Assembly (NCBI RefSeq): GCF_011734195.1
Contig: NZ_JAANTH010000002.1
Span: 186,001 to 250,000 of the forward strand
Source: Halobacterium sp. R2-5
Lineage (GTDB): Archaea > Halobacteriota > Halobacteria > Halobacteriales > Halobacteriaceae
Direction: 5' to 3'
DNA: 64,000 bases
The position numbers and the translations under genes are program-made. The notes under the pieces were generated by a model that searched no databases, was not told where the DNA came from, and worked only from the letters and a program-made list of their open reading frames with translations. Positions within the stretch are counted from its first letter, which is position 1. Every line of letters starts with the position of its first letter. Below, piece after piece: positions 9,399-18,293 of this stretch.

Positions 9399-10250
9399 AT
9401 GACTACGCACCCAGATTCGGACGCACTCCCGCAGGAGACACGCATCGGCCGGACCGCGCTCCGCGTCGACGACCTCGAAGCGATGACCGAGTTCTACCGG
9501 GACGTCGTCGGCCTCGACGCGCTCCGCCGGTCCGACACCGTCGCCGTGCTCGGGGCCGGGGACGCGCCGCTGCTCGTCCTCGAAGGCGACGAGGACGCAC
9601 CCGAGCGCCCCCAGTCGAGCGCGGGGCTGTTCCACAACGCGTTCAGAGTACCCTCGCGCGCGGCGCTCGGTGACGCGCTCGCCCGTATCCGGGACCGCTG
9701 GGAGCTCACCGGCGCGTCCGACCACGACGTCAGCGAGGCGCTGTACCTCCGCGACCCGGAGGGCAACGGCGTCGAAATCTACCGGGACTTCCCGCGCGAG
9801 GAGTGGCCCCGCGACGGCGACGGGACCGTGCGAATGGGGACGCATCCCCTCGACCTCGAACCGCTGGCAGCCGCCGCTGCGGGCGACTCGACGGTTCCCG
9901 CCGGAACGGACGTGGGCCACGTTCACCTCGAAGCGGCCTCGATGGCGGCGTTCCGGGACTTCTACGTGGACACCGTCGGGTTCGACGTGCAGGTAGACAT
10001 GCCGGCCGCGCTGTTCACGTCCGCCGGCGGCTACCACCACCACGTCGCCGCGAACACGTGGAACCGCCGGGCAGAGCCGGCCGGCGGCAGGGGTCTGTCG
10101 TGGTTCGAACTGCTCGTCCCCGACGCCGCGGCGCTCGACGCGGTTCGAGACCGAATCGCGGACGGCCAGTACGCGGTCACCGACGCGGACGACGGGTTCG
10201 CCGTCGCGGGGCCGGACGGAATCGAGGTCCGATTCAGCGTCGACGCGTAG
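9399..10250 (+). CDS. VOC-superfamily protein, catechol-2,3-dioxygenase-like (CatE type)
   Basis: This 283-residue protein contains two glyoxalase/dioxygenase modules: residues about 15-130 (LRVDDLEAMTEFYRDVVGLD, LYLRDPEGNGVEIYRD) and about 160-283 (VGHVHLEAASMAAFRDFY). The metal ligands expected of the C-terminal module are present (His in VGHVHLE, HHHVAANTW, and the final GIEVRF region). The fold suits an extradiol ring-cleavage or glyoxalase-type enzyme, but the substrate cannot be read from the sequence. An in-frame ATG at 9336 would add 21 unconserved residues; 9399 is preferred. Confidence 0.8.
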   Translation: MTTHPDSDALPQETRIGRTALRVDDLEAMTEFYRDVVGLDALRRSDTVAVLGAGDAPLLVLEGDEDAPERPQSSAGLFHNAFRVPSRAALGDALARIRDRWELTGASDHDVSEALYLRDPEGNGVEIYRDFPREEWPRDGDGTVRMGTHPLDLEPLAAAAAGDSTVPAGTDVGHVHLEAASMAAFRDFYVDTVGFDVQVDMPAALFTSAGGYHHHVAANTWNRRAEPAGGRGLSWFELLVPDAAALDAVRDRIADGQYAVTDADDGFAVAGPDGIEVRFSVDA

Positions 10251-10297
10251 CTGTCGGGTCGAGGGCTCCGGGAGAGAGCAGCCGCGTCGAAAACAGC

Positions 10298-11377
10298 TTA
10301 CTCCGCGAGCGGCAGGTTGTAGCTCGTCTCGCGTTCGATTACTGCGTCCCACGTCGCCTCGCACTCGCAGGACACTTCCGAGAATACGGACGGGTCCTGC
10401 CGGAGGTCGAAGTCCTTGATCGCCTCCTGCACGAGGTCGTCGCACTCGCCGCAGTTGTGCGGCCCGCGGTCGCTGCCGTGGCCCACGGGGTCGGAGACGA
10501 CGATGGCGTCGGCGTCCGCGGTCGACTCCAGCACCTCGGCGACCGACCAGAGCCACGGCGGCCGGTAGCCGCCGCGGAAGTGCAGCTGGTCGACCATCGT
10601 GTACCGCTGGACGTTCGTCGGGTTCATCGACACCGTGTGGCAGCCGTCGACCTCCGCGCACTCCCGCACGGACTGCTTCATGTCCTCGACGGCCTCCGAC
10701 TCCGAGAGGAACGGCGGCTTCATCAGCAGGTACGCCTTCACGCCCGCGTCGGCCTGCCGGGCCTCCTCGCAGGCCGCCTCGAAGTCGCTGAAGTCGAAGT
10801 ACTTGTTCACGCAGTCGTGGCGCACGCGGTCCGTCGCGGTTTCGAGGCCGACCGCGACGTCCGTCTCCAGGCCGACCTCGGTGAAGTCCTCGATCTTCGC
10901 CCGCTCGACGAAGTCCGGCAGGCTCTCGACGACGATGCGCTCGCGGTCCGCGAACGCCTCCGCGATGGCCTGCCGGGTCTCTGCGGGCACCTCGCGCTCG
11001 TCGAGGAACGACCCGCTCGTGTAGATCTTCACGAGGCCGCTGGCCTCGTCGGCCTCCGCCTCCTCGTGTTCGAGGCAGGCGTCGATTTGCGCCATCAGGT
11101 CCTCGTGGGCGACCGTCCCGCCCTCCACGGACTCGGCGACGTACCCGCACATCGTACAGCCGCCCGCACGCGCCCACCGGCAGCCGCCGGTGTTGAGGAT
11201 GATGGTGAGGCTCTGGTAGACGCCGTCCGGCGTGTTGTCCTCGTCCAGCCAGACCCGGGTCGGCTCGTCGGGCGCGTAGTCCTTGCTCCCCTTCTCCGCG
11301 CGCAGCTCCCGCATCACCTGGTTGTGGGCGTCCATCCCACGCCCCCGCTCGTAGACCTCCGCGCTCGGCTCGCTCAT
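10298..11377 (-). CDS. raSEA: RaSEA, radical SAM enzyme for archaeosine formation
   Basis: This 359-residue radical-SAM protein has cysteines C66, C74 and C77 (CRWARAGGCTMC), the wider C-x7-C-x2-C spacing of the Elp3-like/TIGR01210 group rather than the usual CxxxCxxC. RaSEA pairs with ArcS to cleave the lysine-preQ0 adduct and give the archaeosine amidine. A late CGEC and a CEC near the C-terminus may bind a second cofactor or zinc. A minus-strand CTTTACG box at 11401-11407 fits leaderless initiation at 11377. arcS lies 9 kb away on the other strand. Confidence 0.85.
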   Translation of the reverse strand: MSEPSAEVYERGRGMDAHNQVMRELRAEKGSKDYAPDEPTRVWLDEDNTPDGVYQSLTIILNTGGCRWARAGGCTMCGYVAESVEGGTVAHEDLMAQIDACLEHEEAEADEASGLVKIYTSGSFLDEREVPAETRQAIAEAFADRERIVVESLPDFVERAKIEDFTEVGLETDVAVGLETATDRVRHDCVNKYFDFSDFEAACEEARQADAGVKAYLLMKPPFLSESEAVEDMKQSVRECAEVDGCHTVSMNPTNVQRYTMVDQLHFRGGYRPPWLWSVAEVLESTADADAIVVSDPVGHGSDRGPHNCGECDDLVQEAIKDFDLRQDPSVFSEVSCECEATWDAVIERETSYNLPLAE

Positions 11378-11480
11378 TGGGTAGTTGGAGTCGACGCGGG
11401 CGTAAAGCGGCTTCGTCTAGGCGTCGCGCTCGCAGGAATAGCACCGGGCTGGCGCCGATTCGCGGATCTCCGGGACGCCC

Positions 11481-11630
11481 TCAGAAGCCGAGGCGGCGCC
11501 GCCACGCCAGCAGCCGGGCGAACCCGGTCGCCCGCTGCTCCTCCTCGTCTTCGTCCTCGTCGGGCGTCGAGACGCTGATTCGCGAGCTGTGGCCGACAGT
11601 GGCGTCGATGGTCGTTGCGTGCTTCAGCAT
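11481..11630 (-). CDS. Small acidic hypothetical protein (49 aa)
   Basis: Read on the minus strand, an ATG at 11630 opens a 49-residue frame beginning MLKHATTIDATVGHSSRIS, continuing with a DEDEDEEEQ acidic run and ending in WRRRLGF. Third positions are strongly G/C and the acidic run is typical of haloarchaeal proteins, which argues for a real gene. No family is recognised. It fills most of an otherwise empty 350-bp gap between raSEA and the VanZ-like gene. Confidence 0.55.
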   Translation of the reverse strand: MLKHATTIDATVGHSSRISVSTPDEDEDEEEQRATGFARLLAWRRRLGF

Positions 11631-11730
11631 CTGTCTCCACGTCGGGGATTCGCGCTGATGTACTTCCCGGTGGCGGCCACGACGGACGCGGAACGAACCG
11701 CCGATAGCGTGGCGCGTCGAGAAGCGGCTG

Positions 11731-12069
11731 TCAGCTCGCGGTCCGCCACCGGACGGCCGCTCCCGCCGTCGCGCCTAGTAGATTGGCGAGCGCGTCGAGG
11801 AGACTGGCGGTCCGCCCGACTGTCGGCTGGACGAGTTCGACGGCCGCGCCGAACAGCGCGACGGCGAGCACGACTGCGGCGAGCGCTCGGAGCGCTCGCG
11901 CGCGTCTCGCGGCGGCGACGGCGAACGCGATAGTCGCGTAGCCGGCAGCGTGCAGGAGCTTGTCCGCGCCCGCGGGCAGCCCGCCGGCTGTCGAACCCGG
12001 GGCGAGCGATCCCGCGAGGACTGCGACGATTGCGGCGACCGCGACGACGCGCCAGCGCTGCGGGGTCAC
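11731..12069 (-). CDS. VanZ-like small membrane protein
   Basis: This 112-residue protein has three or four predicted hydrophobic helices. The VanZ-family signature region is [18 protein letters not shown], followed by [23 protein letters not shown]. The GTG start overlaps the purC stop as GTGA, so it is coupled to purC. The name comes from a teicoplanin-resistance protein, but most family members have no known function and no resistance role should be inferred. Confidence 0.75.
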   Translation of the reverse strand: MTPQRWRVVAVAAIVAVLAGSLAPGSTAGGLPAGADKLLHAAGYATIAFAVAAARRARALRALAAVVLAVALFGAAVELVQPTVGRTASLLDALANLLGATAGAAVRWRTAS

Positions 12070-13103
12070 TCCTCGAACGCGGCGAGCGCGTCGGCGAGCG
12101 GGGGCGCGTCGAACCATTCGTCGCCCGTGTAGCGGTTCGCGCCGGCGGCGTACATGTCCGCCGTCGCCTGCACGATTTCCGCGGGGAGCGAGTCCGGCGA
12201 CGCCTCGCAGAGGGACTTCCAGTCCGCGACGCCGCGGTCGTCGGCCTCCTGCTTGGCGTCGCCGACGGCCTCGACCCACTCGGGGTCGGTGCGTTTGTAG
12301 AACTGCCGCACGACTTCCTTGGAGACCTCGCGGCCGTCGTACGCGAAGCGGTTCTCGTCGAACGTCCCGACGACGTCCGCGACGCGCACCTCGCCGTCGA
12401 CGTACAGGCACTCGATTTTGCCGTCCTCGTGCGTGAACCCGGCGTCCGCGGCGCGCTCGGTGACGACCTCGTTCACGCGGCGCGCGACGGCTTCCAGTTC
12501 CTCGATGCCCGCCTCGCCGGCGACCTCGTCGGCCTCCTCGCGGGAGAGGTAGCGGTCCCGCTCCTCGTACTTCGTGGAGAACTCCACCACGGGCTCGGGG
12601 AGGTCGACGGGCTCGTCGGGCCACTCGCCGAAGTCGAGGTCGAAGGCCGCGGGGTCGCGGCGCTTCCGCAGGCTCGACCCGACCGGGACGCTGTTCCGGA
12701 AGACGACTTCCAGCGGCACGAGGTAGTTCCCGTCCGCGTCGGCGTGGTAGGCGTCGTAGTCGTAGCCGCCGTGCGTGCCCGCGTCCTCGCCCACGAACGG
12801 GAGGTCGGGGACCTGCGTGAGCGCGATCGCCATCTCCGTCGGCGGCTCGTCGGCGTCAGCGAGCGCGACCGTCTCGCCCTCACTATCCCGAACACCGAGG
12901 TAGTGCGTCGGGACGCCCTCGGTTTCGAGGAGTTCGAAGTTGAACGCGCCCATCGTGCAGAGGCTCGCGCCCTTCCCCGGAATCAGGTCGGGCATCTCCC
13001 CCCAGTCGAAGACCGAGTAGCGGTCGCTGAACGCGAACACACCCCGGCCGAGCGACTCCCCGGTCGGCTCGGCCTCGACCCGGAAGTCCTTGACGCTCGT
13101 CAT
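12066..13103 (-). CDS. purC: SAICAR synthase PurC (large haloarchaeal form)
   Basis: This 345-residue protein joins CAIR and aspartate with ATP in purine synthesis. Family features include [23 protein letters not shown] near the N-terminus, [13 protein letters not shown] and [11 protein letters not shown]. It is longer than bacterial PurC (about 240 aa), as usual in haloarchaea. ATG 13103 is favoured over 13127 because the AT-rich GATTCAT sequence at about 13127-13138 would then serve as box A. It is divergent from cofH. Confidence 0.9.
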   Translation of the reverse strand: MTSVKDFRVEAEPTGESLGRGVFAFSDRYSVFDWGEMPDLIPGKGASLCTMGAFNFELLETEGVPTHYLGVRDSEGETVALADADEPPTEMAIALTQVPDLPFVGEDAGTHGGYDYDAYHADADGNYLVPLEVVFRNSVPVGSSLRKRRDPAAFDLDFGEWPDEPVDLPEPVVEFSTKYEERDRYLSREEADEVAGEAGIEELEAVARRVNEVVTERAADAGFTHEDGKIECLYVDGEVRVADVVGTFDENRFAYDGREVSKEVVRQFYKRTDPEWVEAVGDAKQEADDRGVADWKSLCEASPDSLPAEIVQATADMYAAGANRYTGDEWFDAPPLADALAAFEE

Positions 13104-13248
13104 GGCTGTACGCGCGGCGCCGACCACAATGAATCTTTCACTCTCGTGCCCACAACCCCTACTCTTCGAGTGGAGATGTACACGTTCGCGTATTTCGAAG
13201 GTGGCCGCTGTGCCAGCCTTTTTGCTGGTGGCGGTGGTGGCTGACAGT

Positions 13249-14622
13249 ATGACCGACGCCGCCAGTGAGTTCGACTACGACGTGGTCCCCGTCACCGACC
13301 AGTCGTTCGAGAACGCGCTGGCGAACGCCCGCGACGGCCGCCGGCTCTCCGTCGCGGACGGCATCGAGCTCATCACCACCGGCACAGACACGGAAGGAAT
13401 CGACCCGCGGCGAAAGGAACTCGTCCTCGAGGCCGCCGACCGCCGCCGCGCCGAGGTCGTCGGCGACGAGGTGACCTTCGTCGCGAACGTCAACAACAAC
13501 GTCACCACGGCCTGCAACACCGGCTGTCTGTTCTGCAACTTCAAGGACACCGCGCACAACTTCGAAGTCGACGCGCCCGACGACCACGCCGGCTTCACGA
13601 AGACGCCCGAGGAGTCCCACGACGTCGTGAAGGATGCCGTCGAGCGCGGCGTCTACGAGGTCACCTCCGTCTCGGGCCTCCACCCCGCGTTCGGCCTGAA
13701 CGGCGAGCACCGCGAGGCCCTCGACCCCGAGAACCCCGAGCACAACTACAAGCCGCCCGAGCGGTACACCACCGACCCGCACACGTACGTCGAACAGATC
13801 GCGGCGATGAGCGACGCCGGCGCGCACGTCCACTCGATGACCCCCGAGGAAGCCCACCACGCCCAGCGCGGCGTCGACTGGGGGTACCGCGAGGTGTACG
13901 AGACGCTCGCGGACGCCGGCCTCGACACCGTCCCGGGGACGGCCGCCGAAATCCTCGTCGACGAAGTCCGCGAGGTCATCTGCCCCGGGAAGATCGACAC
14001 CGGCGAGTGGGTCGCCGCGATGGAGGCCGCCGCCGACGCCGGCCTCCCGATGACCTCGACGATGATGTACGGCCACGTCGAAAACGCTGCCCACCGCGTC
14101 CGCCACCTCGACGTGATTCGGGACCTCCAGGACCGCACCGACAACATCACCGAGTTCGTCCCCCTATCCTTCGTTCACCAGGAGACGCCGCTGTATGACC
14201 GCGGCGTCGTCGAGACGGGCGCCAGCGACGCCGAGGACGAACTCCTCGTCGCGGTCGCGCGGCTCTACCTCGACAACGTCGAGCACATCCAGTCGTCGTG
14301 GGTGAAGTTCGGGAACGCGAAGGGGCTCAAGCTCCTGAACTGCGGCGCCGACGACTTCATGGGCACCATCCTCAGCGAGGAGATCACGAAGCGCGCGGGC
14401 GGCGGGCACGGCGAGTTCCGCTCGGTCGCCGACTACGCGGACATGATTTCGGCTATCGGTCGCACGCCGGTCGAGCGCTCGACGGACTACGCGCAGCGCC
14501 GCGTCGTCGACCCGGACGCCGACTCCCCGGGACCGCGCCTCGGCCCGCAGGCCGACGGCACGCCGCTGCTTCCCGACGCCGACGGCGACGGTACGCGCGG
14601 CGCCGCGAGCGCCGACGACTGA
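13249..14622 (+). CDS. cofH: FO synthase subunit 2 CofH
   Basis: This 457-residue radical-SAM protein has C89, C93 and C96 in CNTGCLFC. CofH joins the tyrosine-derived radical to 5-amino-6-ribitylaminouracil in making FO, the deazaflavin of coenzyme F420. Other family signatures are [23 protein letters not shown] and [26 protein letters not shown] box near 13220-13226 supports the ATG at 13249. cofG and cofC lie within 3 kb, so much of F420 synthesis clusters here. Confidence 0.93.
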   Translation: MTDAASEFDYDVVPVTDQSFENALANARDGRRLSVADGIELITTGTDTEGIDPRRKELVLEAADRRRAEVVGDEVTFVANVNNNVTTACNTGCLFCNFKDTAHNFEVDAPDDHAGFTKTPEESHDVVKDAVERGVYEVTSVSGLHPAFGLNGEHREALDPENPEHNYKPPERYTTDPHTYVEQIAAMSDAGAHVHSMTPEEAHHAQRGVDWGYREVYETLADAGLDTVPGTAAEILVDEVREVICPGKIDTGEWVAAMEAAADAGLPMTSTMMYGHVENAAHRVRHLDVIRDLQDRTDNITEFVPLSFVHQETPLYDRGVVETGASDAEDELLVAVARLYLDNVEHIQSSWVKFGNAKGLKLLNCGADDFMGTILSEEITKRAGGGHGEFRSVADYADMISAIGRTPVERSTDYAQRRVVDPDADSPGPRLGPQADGTPLLPDADGDGTRGAASADD

Positions 14623-14641
14623 TGGCAGGAGGTACCCGACC

Positions 14642-15190
14642 GTGATGGCGACCACCCACGCCGCGATGGGCGTGCTGCTCGCGACGCCGCTGCTGTGGGT
14701 CGCGCCCGAGTACGCGGTGCCCGCCGCGCTCGGCGCGCTCGCCGGCGGCGTGTTCCCGGACCTCGACCTGGGCGTGCTCGAACACCGCAAGACCCTGCAC
14801 TACCCCGAGCACTACTGGCCGCTCGCCGCCGCCGCGTTCGGCGCCGCCGTAGCCGCCACGGCGCCGCTCACCGTCGCTGCCGCGTTCTTCTTCCTGTCGG
14901 CGGCCGTCCACTCCGTCACCGACGCGCTCGGCGGCGGCCTCGGTAAGCGGCCGTGGATCGAAGACGACCACCGCGGCGTCTACTCGCACTGCCGCGACCG
15001 GTGGGTCCGCCCGCGGCGCTGGATCCGCTACGACGGCGCGCCCGAGGACCTCGCGGCAGCCGCCGTGCTCTCCGCCCCGGGGCTGGCGCTGTACGGCGGG
15101 CTCGTGCGCCGGCTCACGCTCGCGATGCTCGCGGTGTCGGTCGTCTACACGCTCGCCAGAAAGCGGCTCCCCGACCTCGACCCGACCTGA
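14642..15190 (+). CDS. Membrane-bound metal-dependent hydrolase-like protein (YdjM/LexA-binding family)
   Basis: This 182-residue protein starts MMATTHAAMGVLL and carries the family's His/Asp residues (TTHAAMG, GGVFPDLDLGVLEHRKTLHYPEH, and HSVTDALGGG) among four or five hydrophobic helices. The family is annotated as membrane-bound metal hydrolase, but the reaction is unknown. A strong Shine-Dalgarno AGGAGGT at 14627-14633 stands 8 nt before GTG 14642 and 11 nt before ATG 14645. It follows cofH by 19 bp and is probably in its operon. Confidence 0.8.
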   Translation: MMATTHAAMGVLLATPLLWVAPEYAVPAALGALAGGVFPDLDLGVLEHRKTLHYPEHYWPLAAAAFGAAVAATAPLTVAAAFFFLSAAVHSVTDALGGGLGKRPWIEDDHRGVYSHCRDRWVRPRRWIRYDGAPEDLAAAAVLSAPGLALYGGLVRRLTLAMLAVSVVYTLARKRLPDLDPT

Positions 15191-16300
15191 CTACGGCCGC
15201 GGCGCCGTACCGTCGAGCACCGACTGGAACCGCTCGCCGTCCGCGACGGCGCGTCCGACGCGCTCGGAGACCCACTCGTTCTCGTCGCCGTCGTCCGGGA
15301 GGAAGCGCTCGTAGACCGGGAGGCGCTCGCGCAGCGGGACGCCGCCGTGCTCGGCGATGTCTTCGAGTTCGCGGAGCGCCGGCCACGCGTAGTCGGGGTT
15401 GATGTGGTCTCTCGTCACCGGGGAGACGCCGCCGAGGTCCTCGACGCCGCAGTCGAGGAGTGCGCGGGCGTCCACGAGGTTCGGCGGCACCTGCACGGCG
15501 ATGTCGTCGGGGAGGACGGCCCGCGCCATCGCTACCACCCGCCGCATCGTCTCTCTGTCGGGTGGTTCCTCCGTCCAGCGCTCGTTCGGGCTGACGGGCT
15601 GGACGATGACCTCCTGGACGTGGCCGTGGCGCTCGTGGAGGTCCCGAATCGCGAGCAGGCTGTCCGCGCGGTCGGCCCACCCCTCGCCGATGCCGACGAG
15701 GACGCCAGTGGTGAACGGCACGCCGAGTTCGCCCGCCACGTCGATGGTGTGCAGGCGCTGTCCGGGGTTCTTCGCGCGCGGGCCGCCGTGGGCCCGCACG
15801 TCAGCTGTCGTCTCCAGCATCACGCCCATCGAGGCGTTCACGTCCGCGACGCGGCCCAGCTGCTCGCGGGTCTGGTCGCCCGGGTTCGCGTGCGGCAGCA
15901 GCCCCTCCTCTAAGGCGATCTCGCAGGCGCGCCGGAGGTAGTCGTGGATGGAGTCGAACCCCCACTCCGCGAGCTGGTCGTGGACCGCGGTGTAGCGGTC
16001 GTCGGGGTCGTCGCCGAACGTGAACAGCGCCTCCGTGCAGCCAGCGTCCGCGCCCCGACGGCACGTCTCCCGGACCGCTTCGGGACTCAGCAGTTCGGCT
16101 TCCCCGGGCGGGTCGTAGTACGTGCAGTACGTGCACGTGTACCGGCAGGCCGTCGTCAGCGGCACGAAGACGTTCCGCGCGAACGTCAGCTCCTCGGCGG
16201 GGTCGACGTCTTCGGGGTGGACCGCCAGCGCAGCCTCCCGGTCGGCGTCCCGGATCTCGACGTCCACGCCGTACTCCTCGACGCCCGGAATCGAGCTCAC
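15191..16300 (-). CDS. cofG: FO synthase subunit 1 CofG
   Basis: This 369-residue radical-SAM protein has C52, C56 and C59 in CRYTCTYC. CofG completes the deazaflavin ring after CofH. Signatures are LTFARNVFVPLTTAC, LPHANPGDQ, TTADVRAHGG and VQPVSPNERW. The GTG start overlaps the stop of the upstream membrane-protein gene (GTGA), so the two are coupled. Its stop abuts the stop of the convergent gene at 15190. Confidence 0.93.
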   Translation of the reverse strand: MSSIPGVEEYGVDVEIRDADREAALAVHPEDVDPAEELTFARNVFVPLTTACRYTCTYCTYYDPPGEAELLSPEAVRETCRRGADAGCTEALFTFGDDPDDRYTAVHDQLAEWGFDSIHDYLRRACEIALEEGLLPHANPGDQTREQLGRVADVNASMGVMLETTADVRAHGGPRAKNPGQRLHTIDVAGELGVPFTTGVLVGIGEGWADRADSLLAIRDLHERHGHVQEVIVQPVSPNERWTEEPPDRETMRRVVAMARAVLPDDIAVQVPPNLVDARALLDCGVEDLGGVSPVTRDHINPDYAWPALRELEDIAEHGGVPLRERLPVYERFLPDDGDENEWVSERVGRAVADGERFQSVLDGTAPRP

Positions 16301-16743
16301 GGCCCCACCTCTCCGTCCTCGGCCGGCTCCGTGACCCCGTACGCACCGAAGTTCCGCGCGACGAACGTCGCGTACCCCGCCAGCGACGCCGCCGACACCA
16401 CCACGAGCTCCCGGAGGCTGCTCGCGTCCGGCGAGAGGAGCACGTAACTGCCGGCGAATCCGACGAGAGCGCCGACGGCCGCCGCCAGCACCGCGTCCGC
16501 CGCGAGCCCGGCGGTCGACCGCTCGCGGAGCGCCGCCGTGCGGTCGTGGTTGCTCAGCGGCGTGTACGCGTCCGCGAGCGCGAGCACCGGCGGCAGCACC
16601 GCACCCACCGCCGTCGGGAACGCCACCCAGTACGGCACGCCGGCGGCCGCCAGCGCCGCCAGCACCCCCTGGAACAGCGCCGCCGCGAGCACCGCCAGCC
16701 CGAGCAGCGCCGCGGTCGCTCGCGCCAGTCGCTTCAGTTCCAT
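16297..16743 (-). CDS. Four-helix membrane protein between cofC and cofG
   Basis: This 148-residue protein has four hydrophobic segments (about residues 10-33, 38-58, 82-105 and 115-132). No family is recognised. A CCTAAGC box at 16768-16774 gives it its own promoter, and its stop overlaps the cofG start. The tight coupling to cofG suggests co-expression with F420 synthesis, but no catalytic residues are evident. Confidence 0.75.
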   Translation of the reverse strand: MELKRLARATAALLGLAVLAAALFQGVLAALAAAGVPYWVAFPTAVGAVLPPVLALADAYTPLSNHDRTAALRERSTAGLAADAVLAAAVGALVGFAGSYVLLSPDASSLRELVVVSAASLAGYATFVARNFGAYGVTEPAEDGEVGP

Positions 16744-16784
16744 ACCAGTGCGGTCGGCTGGCCCGCGCTTAGGCGTTGGGTTCG

Positions 16785-17510
16785 CTAGGCACGGACTACC
16801 TCGGGCGCGCCGCCCTCGACGACCACGCGGAACCCCGCGTCGCGGAGCCAGTCGGCGGCCGCGCTCGCGCTGCTCGCGGGTCGTTCCTCCCCGTCTTCTC
16901 GCGGGCTCCGCCCGCTCGAACGGTCCGAGGGACCCTGTCCCTCGCTACTCGCTCGGTCCGCGGCCTCCCGTCGGTCGGCCGCGCTGTCCCCGTGCACGAG
17001 CACGTCGAGGAGGTCGGCGCGCTCGTCGACGTCGATTGCGAGCCGGAACGAGTCGACTGTCTCGACGGACGCGCCCACGTCCTCCGCGGCGGCGACGTGG
17101 TCGAGGAAGGACGTGCCGTGGTAGTCGACGCGAAAATCAGCGTCCCGGACGACCAGGGCGTTCGTCCCGCCGCCCCGCCCGGGCGCGATGGCGACGTCGG
17201 CGTCGGACTCGAACAGCCGCGAGACCGCTTCTGGGGTCGCGAGCGCGAGGTCCGCCATCACGACGGCCGCTGGCAGTTCACCGAGCGCGTCGTTCACCGC
17301 GTCGGTCAGCGACCGGTCGTCGACCGTCACGGGCGCGTCGACGTCGACGGGCGCGCTCGCCAGCACGGTCGGCGCGCCGCCGGCGCCGCGGACGGCGTCG
17401 AGGACGTCGGACAGCATCGCCGCCGCGAACTCGCGCCGCTCGTCGGCGGACAACAGAGAAGCGAGCCGCGTGTTCGGGTTCGTCGCGTCGAACGGGACGA
17501 GGGTCCGCAT
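16785..17510 (-). CDS. cofC: 2-phospho-L-lactate guanylyltransferase CofC, with an inserted low-complexity loop
   Basis: This 241-residue protein activates 2-phospholactate (or a relative) with GTP for F420 side-chain assembly. CofC hallmarks are MRTLVPFDATNPNTRLASLLS at the start, VVMADLAL, and APGRGGGTNALVVR. Residues about 176-209 form a hydrophilic insert rich in Arg, Ser and Glu. It is encoded by GC-rich hairpin-forming DNA unlike the rest of the gene, and it makes the protein longer than the 205-215 residues usual for the family. The gene starts three bases after the stop of the CetZ1-linked membrane protein, so it probably belongs to the cetZ1 transcript. Confidence 0.9.
   Translation of the reverse strand: MRTLVPFDATNPNTRLASLLSADERREFAAAMLSDVLDAVRGAGGAPTVLASAPVDVDAPVTVDDRSLTDAVNDALGELPAAVVMADLALATPEAVSRLFESDADVAIAPGRGGGTNALVVRDADFRVDYHGTSFLDHVAAAEDVGASVETVDSFRLAIDVDERADLLDVLVHGDSAADRREAADRASSEGQGPSDRSSGRSPREDGEERPASSASAAADWLRDAGFRVVVEGGAPEVVRA
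16885..16985 (-). repeat. GC-rich repeat-like segment embedded in cofC
   Basis: Within cofC lies a patch with two strong short hairpins: GCGGG/CCCGC (16901-16915) and CGAGGGA/TCCCTCG (16926-16944). Its flavour (GGTCC..GGACCG, GCTCG runs) is that of the intergenic elements at 24.3, 29.0 and 41.0 kb. The coding frame is preserved through it. Confidence 0.5.
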
Positions 17511-17513
17511 TCC

Positions 17514-18293
17514 TCAGCCGAGCTTGTCGTGGGTGTCCCGCTGCTGGAGGTACCAGTAGACGCCGCCCGCGATCAGCAGCAGGACGACCAGCGCCGCCGC
17601 GACCATCATGATGAGGTCGGTGCGCTCGGCCGACGAGGCGGCGTCGTTGGCGGTCGACTCGGCCTCCTCGGCGTTGCTGATGGCCTGCTCGAAGTTGCCG
17701 CTGTTGTAGAACTCGACGGCGTCGTCGAGGTCGCCCTCGGCGCCGCTGACGCTCGCGCCGCTGGACTGCGCCGACTCGATGGCGGACTCAGCGTCGCTGA
17801 TGGCAGTGCGGGCCTCGTCGCTGGCCTGCGTGTACGGCCGCGTCTCGTAGGTCGTTAGCGTCGTCGACGTGCCGCCCTCCTGGACCTGCGCGAACGACGC
17901 GAGCGTCATCGACTGCGCGGGGTCGTAGGAGTACGACTCCACAGCCGGCACGGTGCCTTCGAGTCGCACCGTGACGCTGTTGACGTCCTCACTCGCGTCG
18001 ATAGACTGCTCGAATTGCTGGCCGTTGTACGTCAGCCGGTCGATCTGGGCGCCGGTCTGGTCGTACAGCGTGACCGTCCACGAGACGCCCGTGAGTTCGG
18101 TCTCCCCTTGCAGCGTCCACTGGTCGTAGTCCGTGTAGAGGTCCGTAACCTCGTAACTGAGGTCCTTGCTGGCGTCGACTTCGACGCTGTCCGGGTTGTC
18201 GCCGCTGACCGAGACGGCCGCGGCTGGCACGGCCACGGTGGCGAGCACGACGACGAGAGCGACCGCTAGTTTAGAACAGCGGTTCAAGTTCAT
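17514..18293 (-). CDS. Exported, C-terminally membrane-anchored protein in the cetZ1 operon
   Basis: This 259-residue protein has a Sec-type signal (residues 1-27, LAVALVVVLATVAVPAAA), a beta-rich extracytoplasmic region to about residue 140, and an Ala/Glu/Ser-rich helical region (about 150-225, RTAISDAESAIESAQSS, with a TPR-like repeat). One TM helix (LIMMVAAALVVLLLIAGGVYW) and a short basic tail QQRDTHDKLG follow. Its start overlaps the cetZ1 coding end by 23 bp and its stop is three bases before cofC. No named family is recognised. The topology puts a short tail in the cytoplasm, where CetZ1 acts. Confidence 0.8.
   Translation of the reverse strand: MNLNRCSKLAVALVVVLATVAVPAAAVSVSGDNPDSVEVDASKDLSYEVTDLYTDYDQWTLQGETELTGVSWTVTLYDQTGAQIDRLTYNGQQFEQSIDASEDVNSVTVRLEGTVPAVESYSYDPAQSMTLASFAQVQEGGTSTTLTTYETRPYTQASDEARTAISDAESAIESAQSSGASVSGAEGDLDDAVEFYNSGNFEQAISNAEEAESTANDAASSAERTDLIMMVAAALVVLLLIAGGVYWYLQQRDTHDKLG

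Noticed and set aside
11589-11933. 114-codon plus-strand frame opposite the VanZ-like gene
   Set aside because: Arg-rich shadow with no promoter. The minus strand has the coupled GTGA start and TM helices of a real membrane protein.
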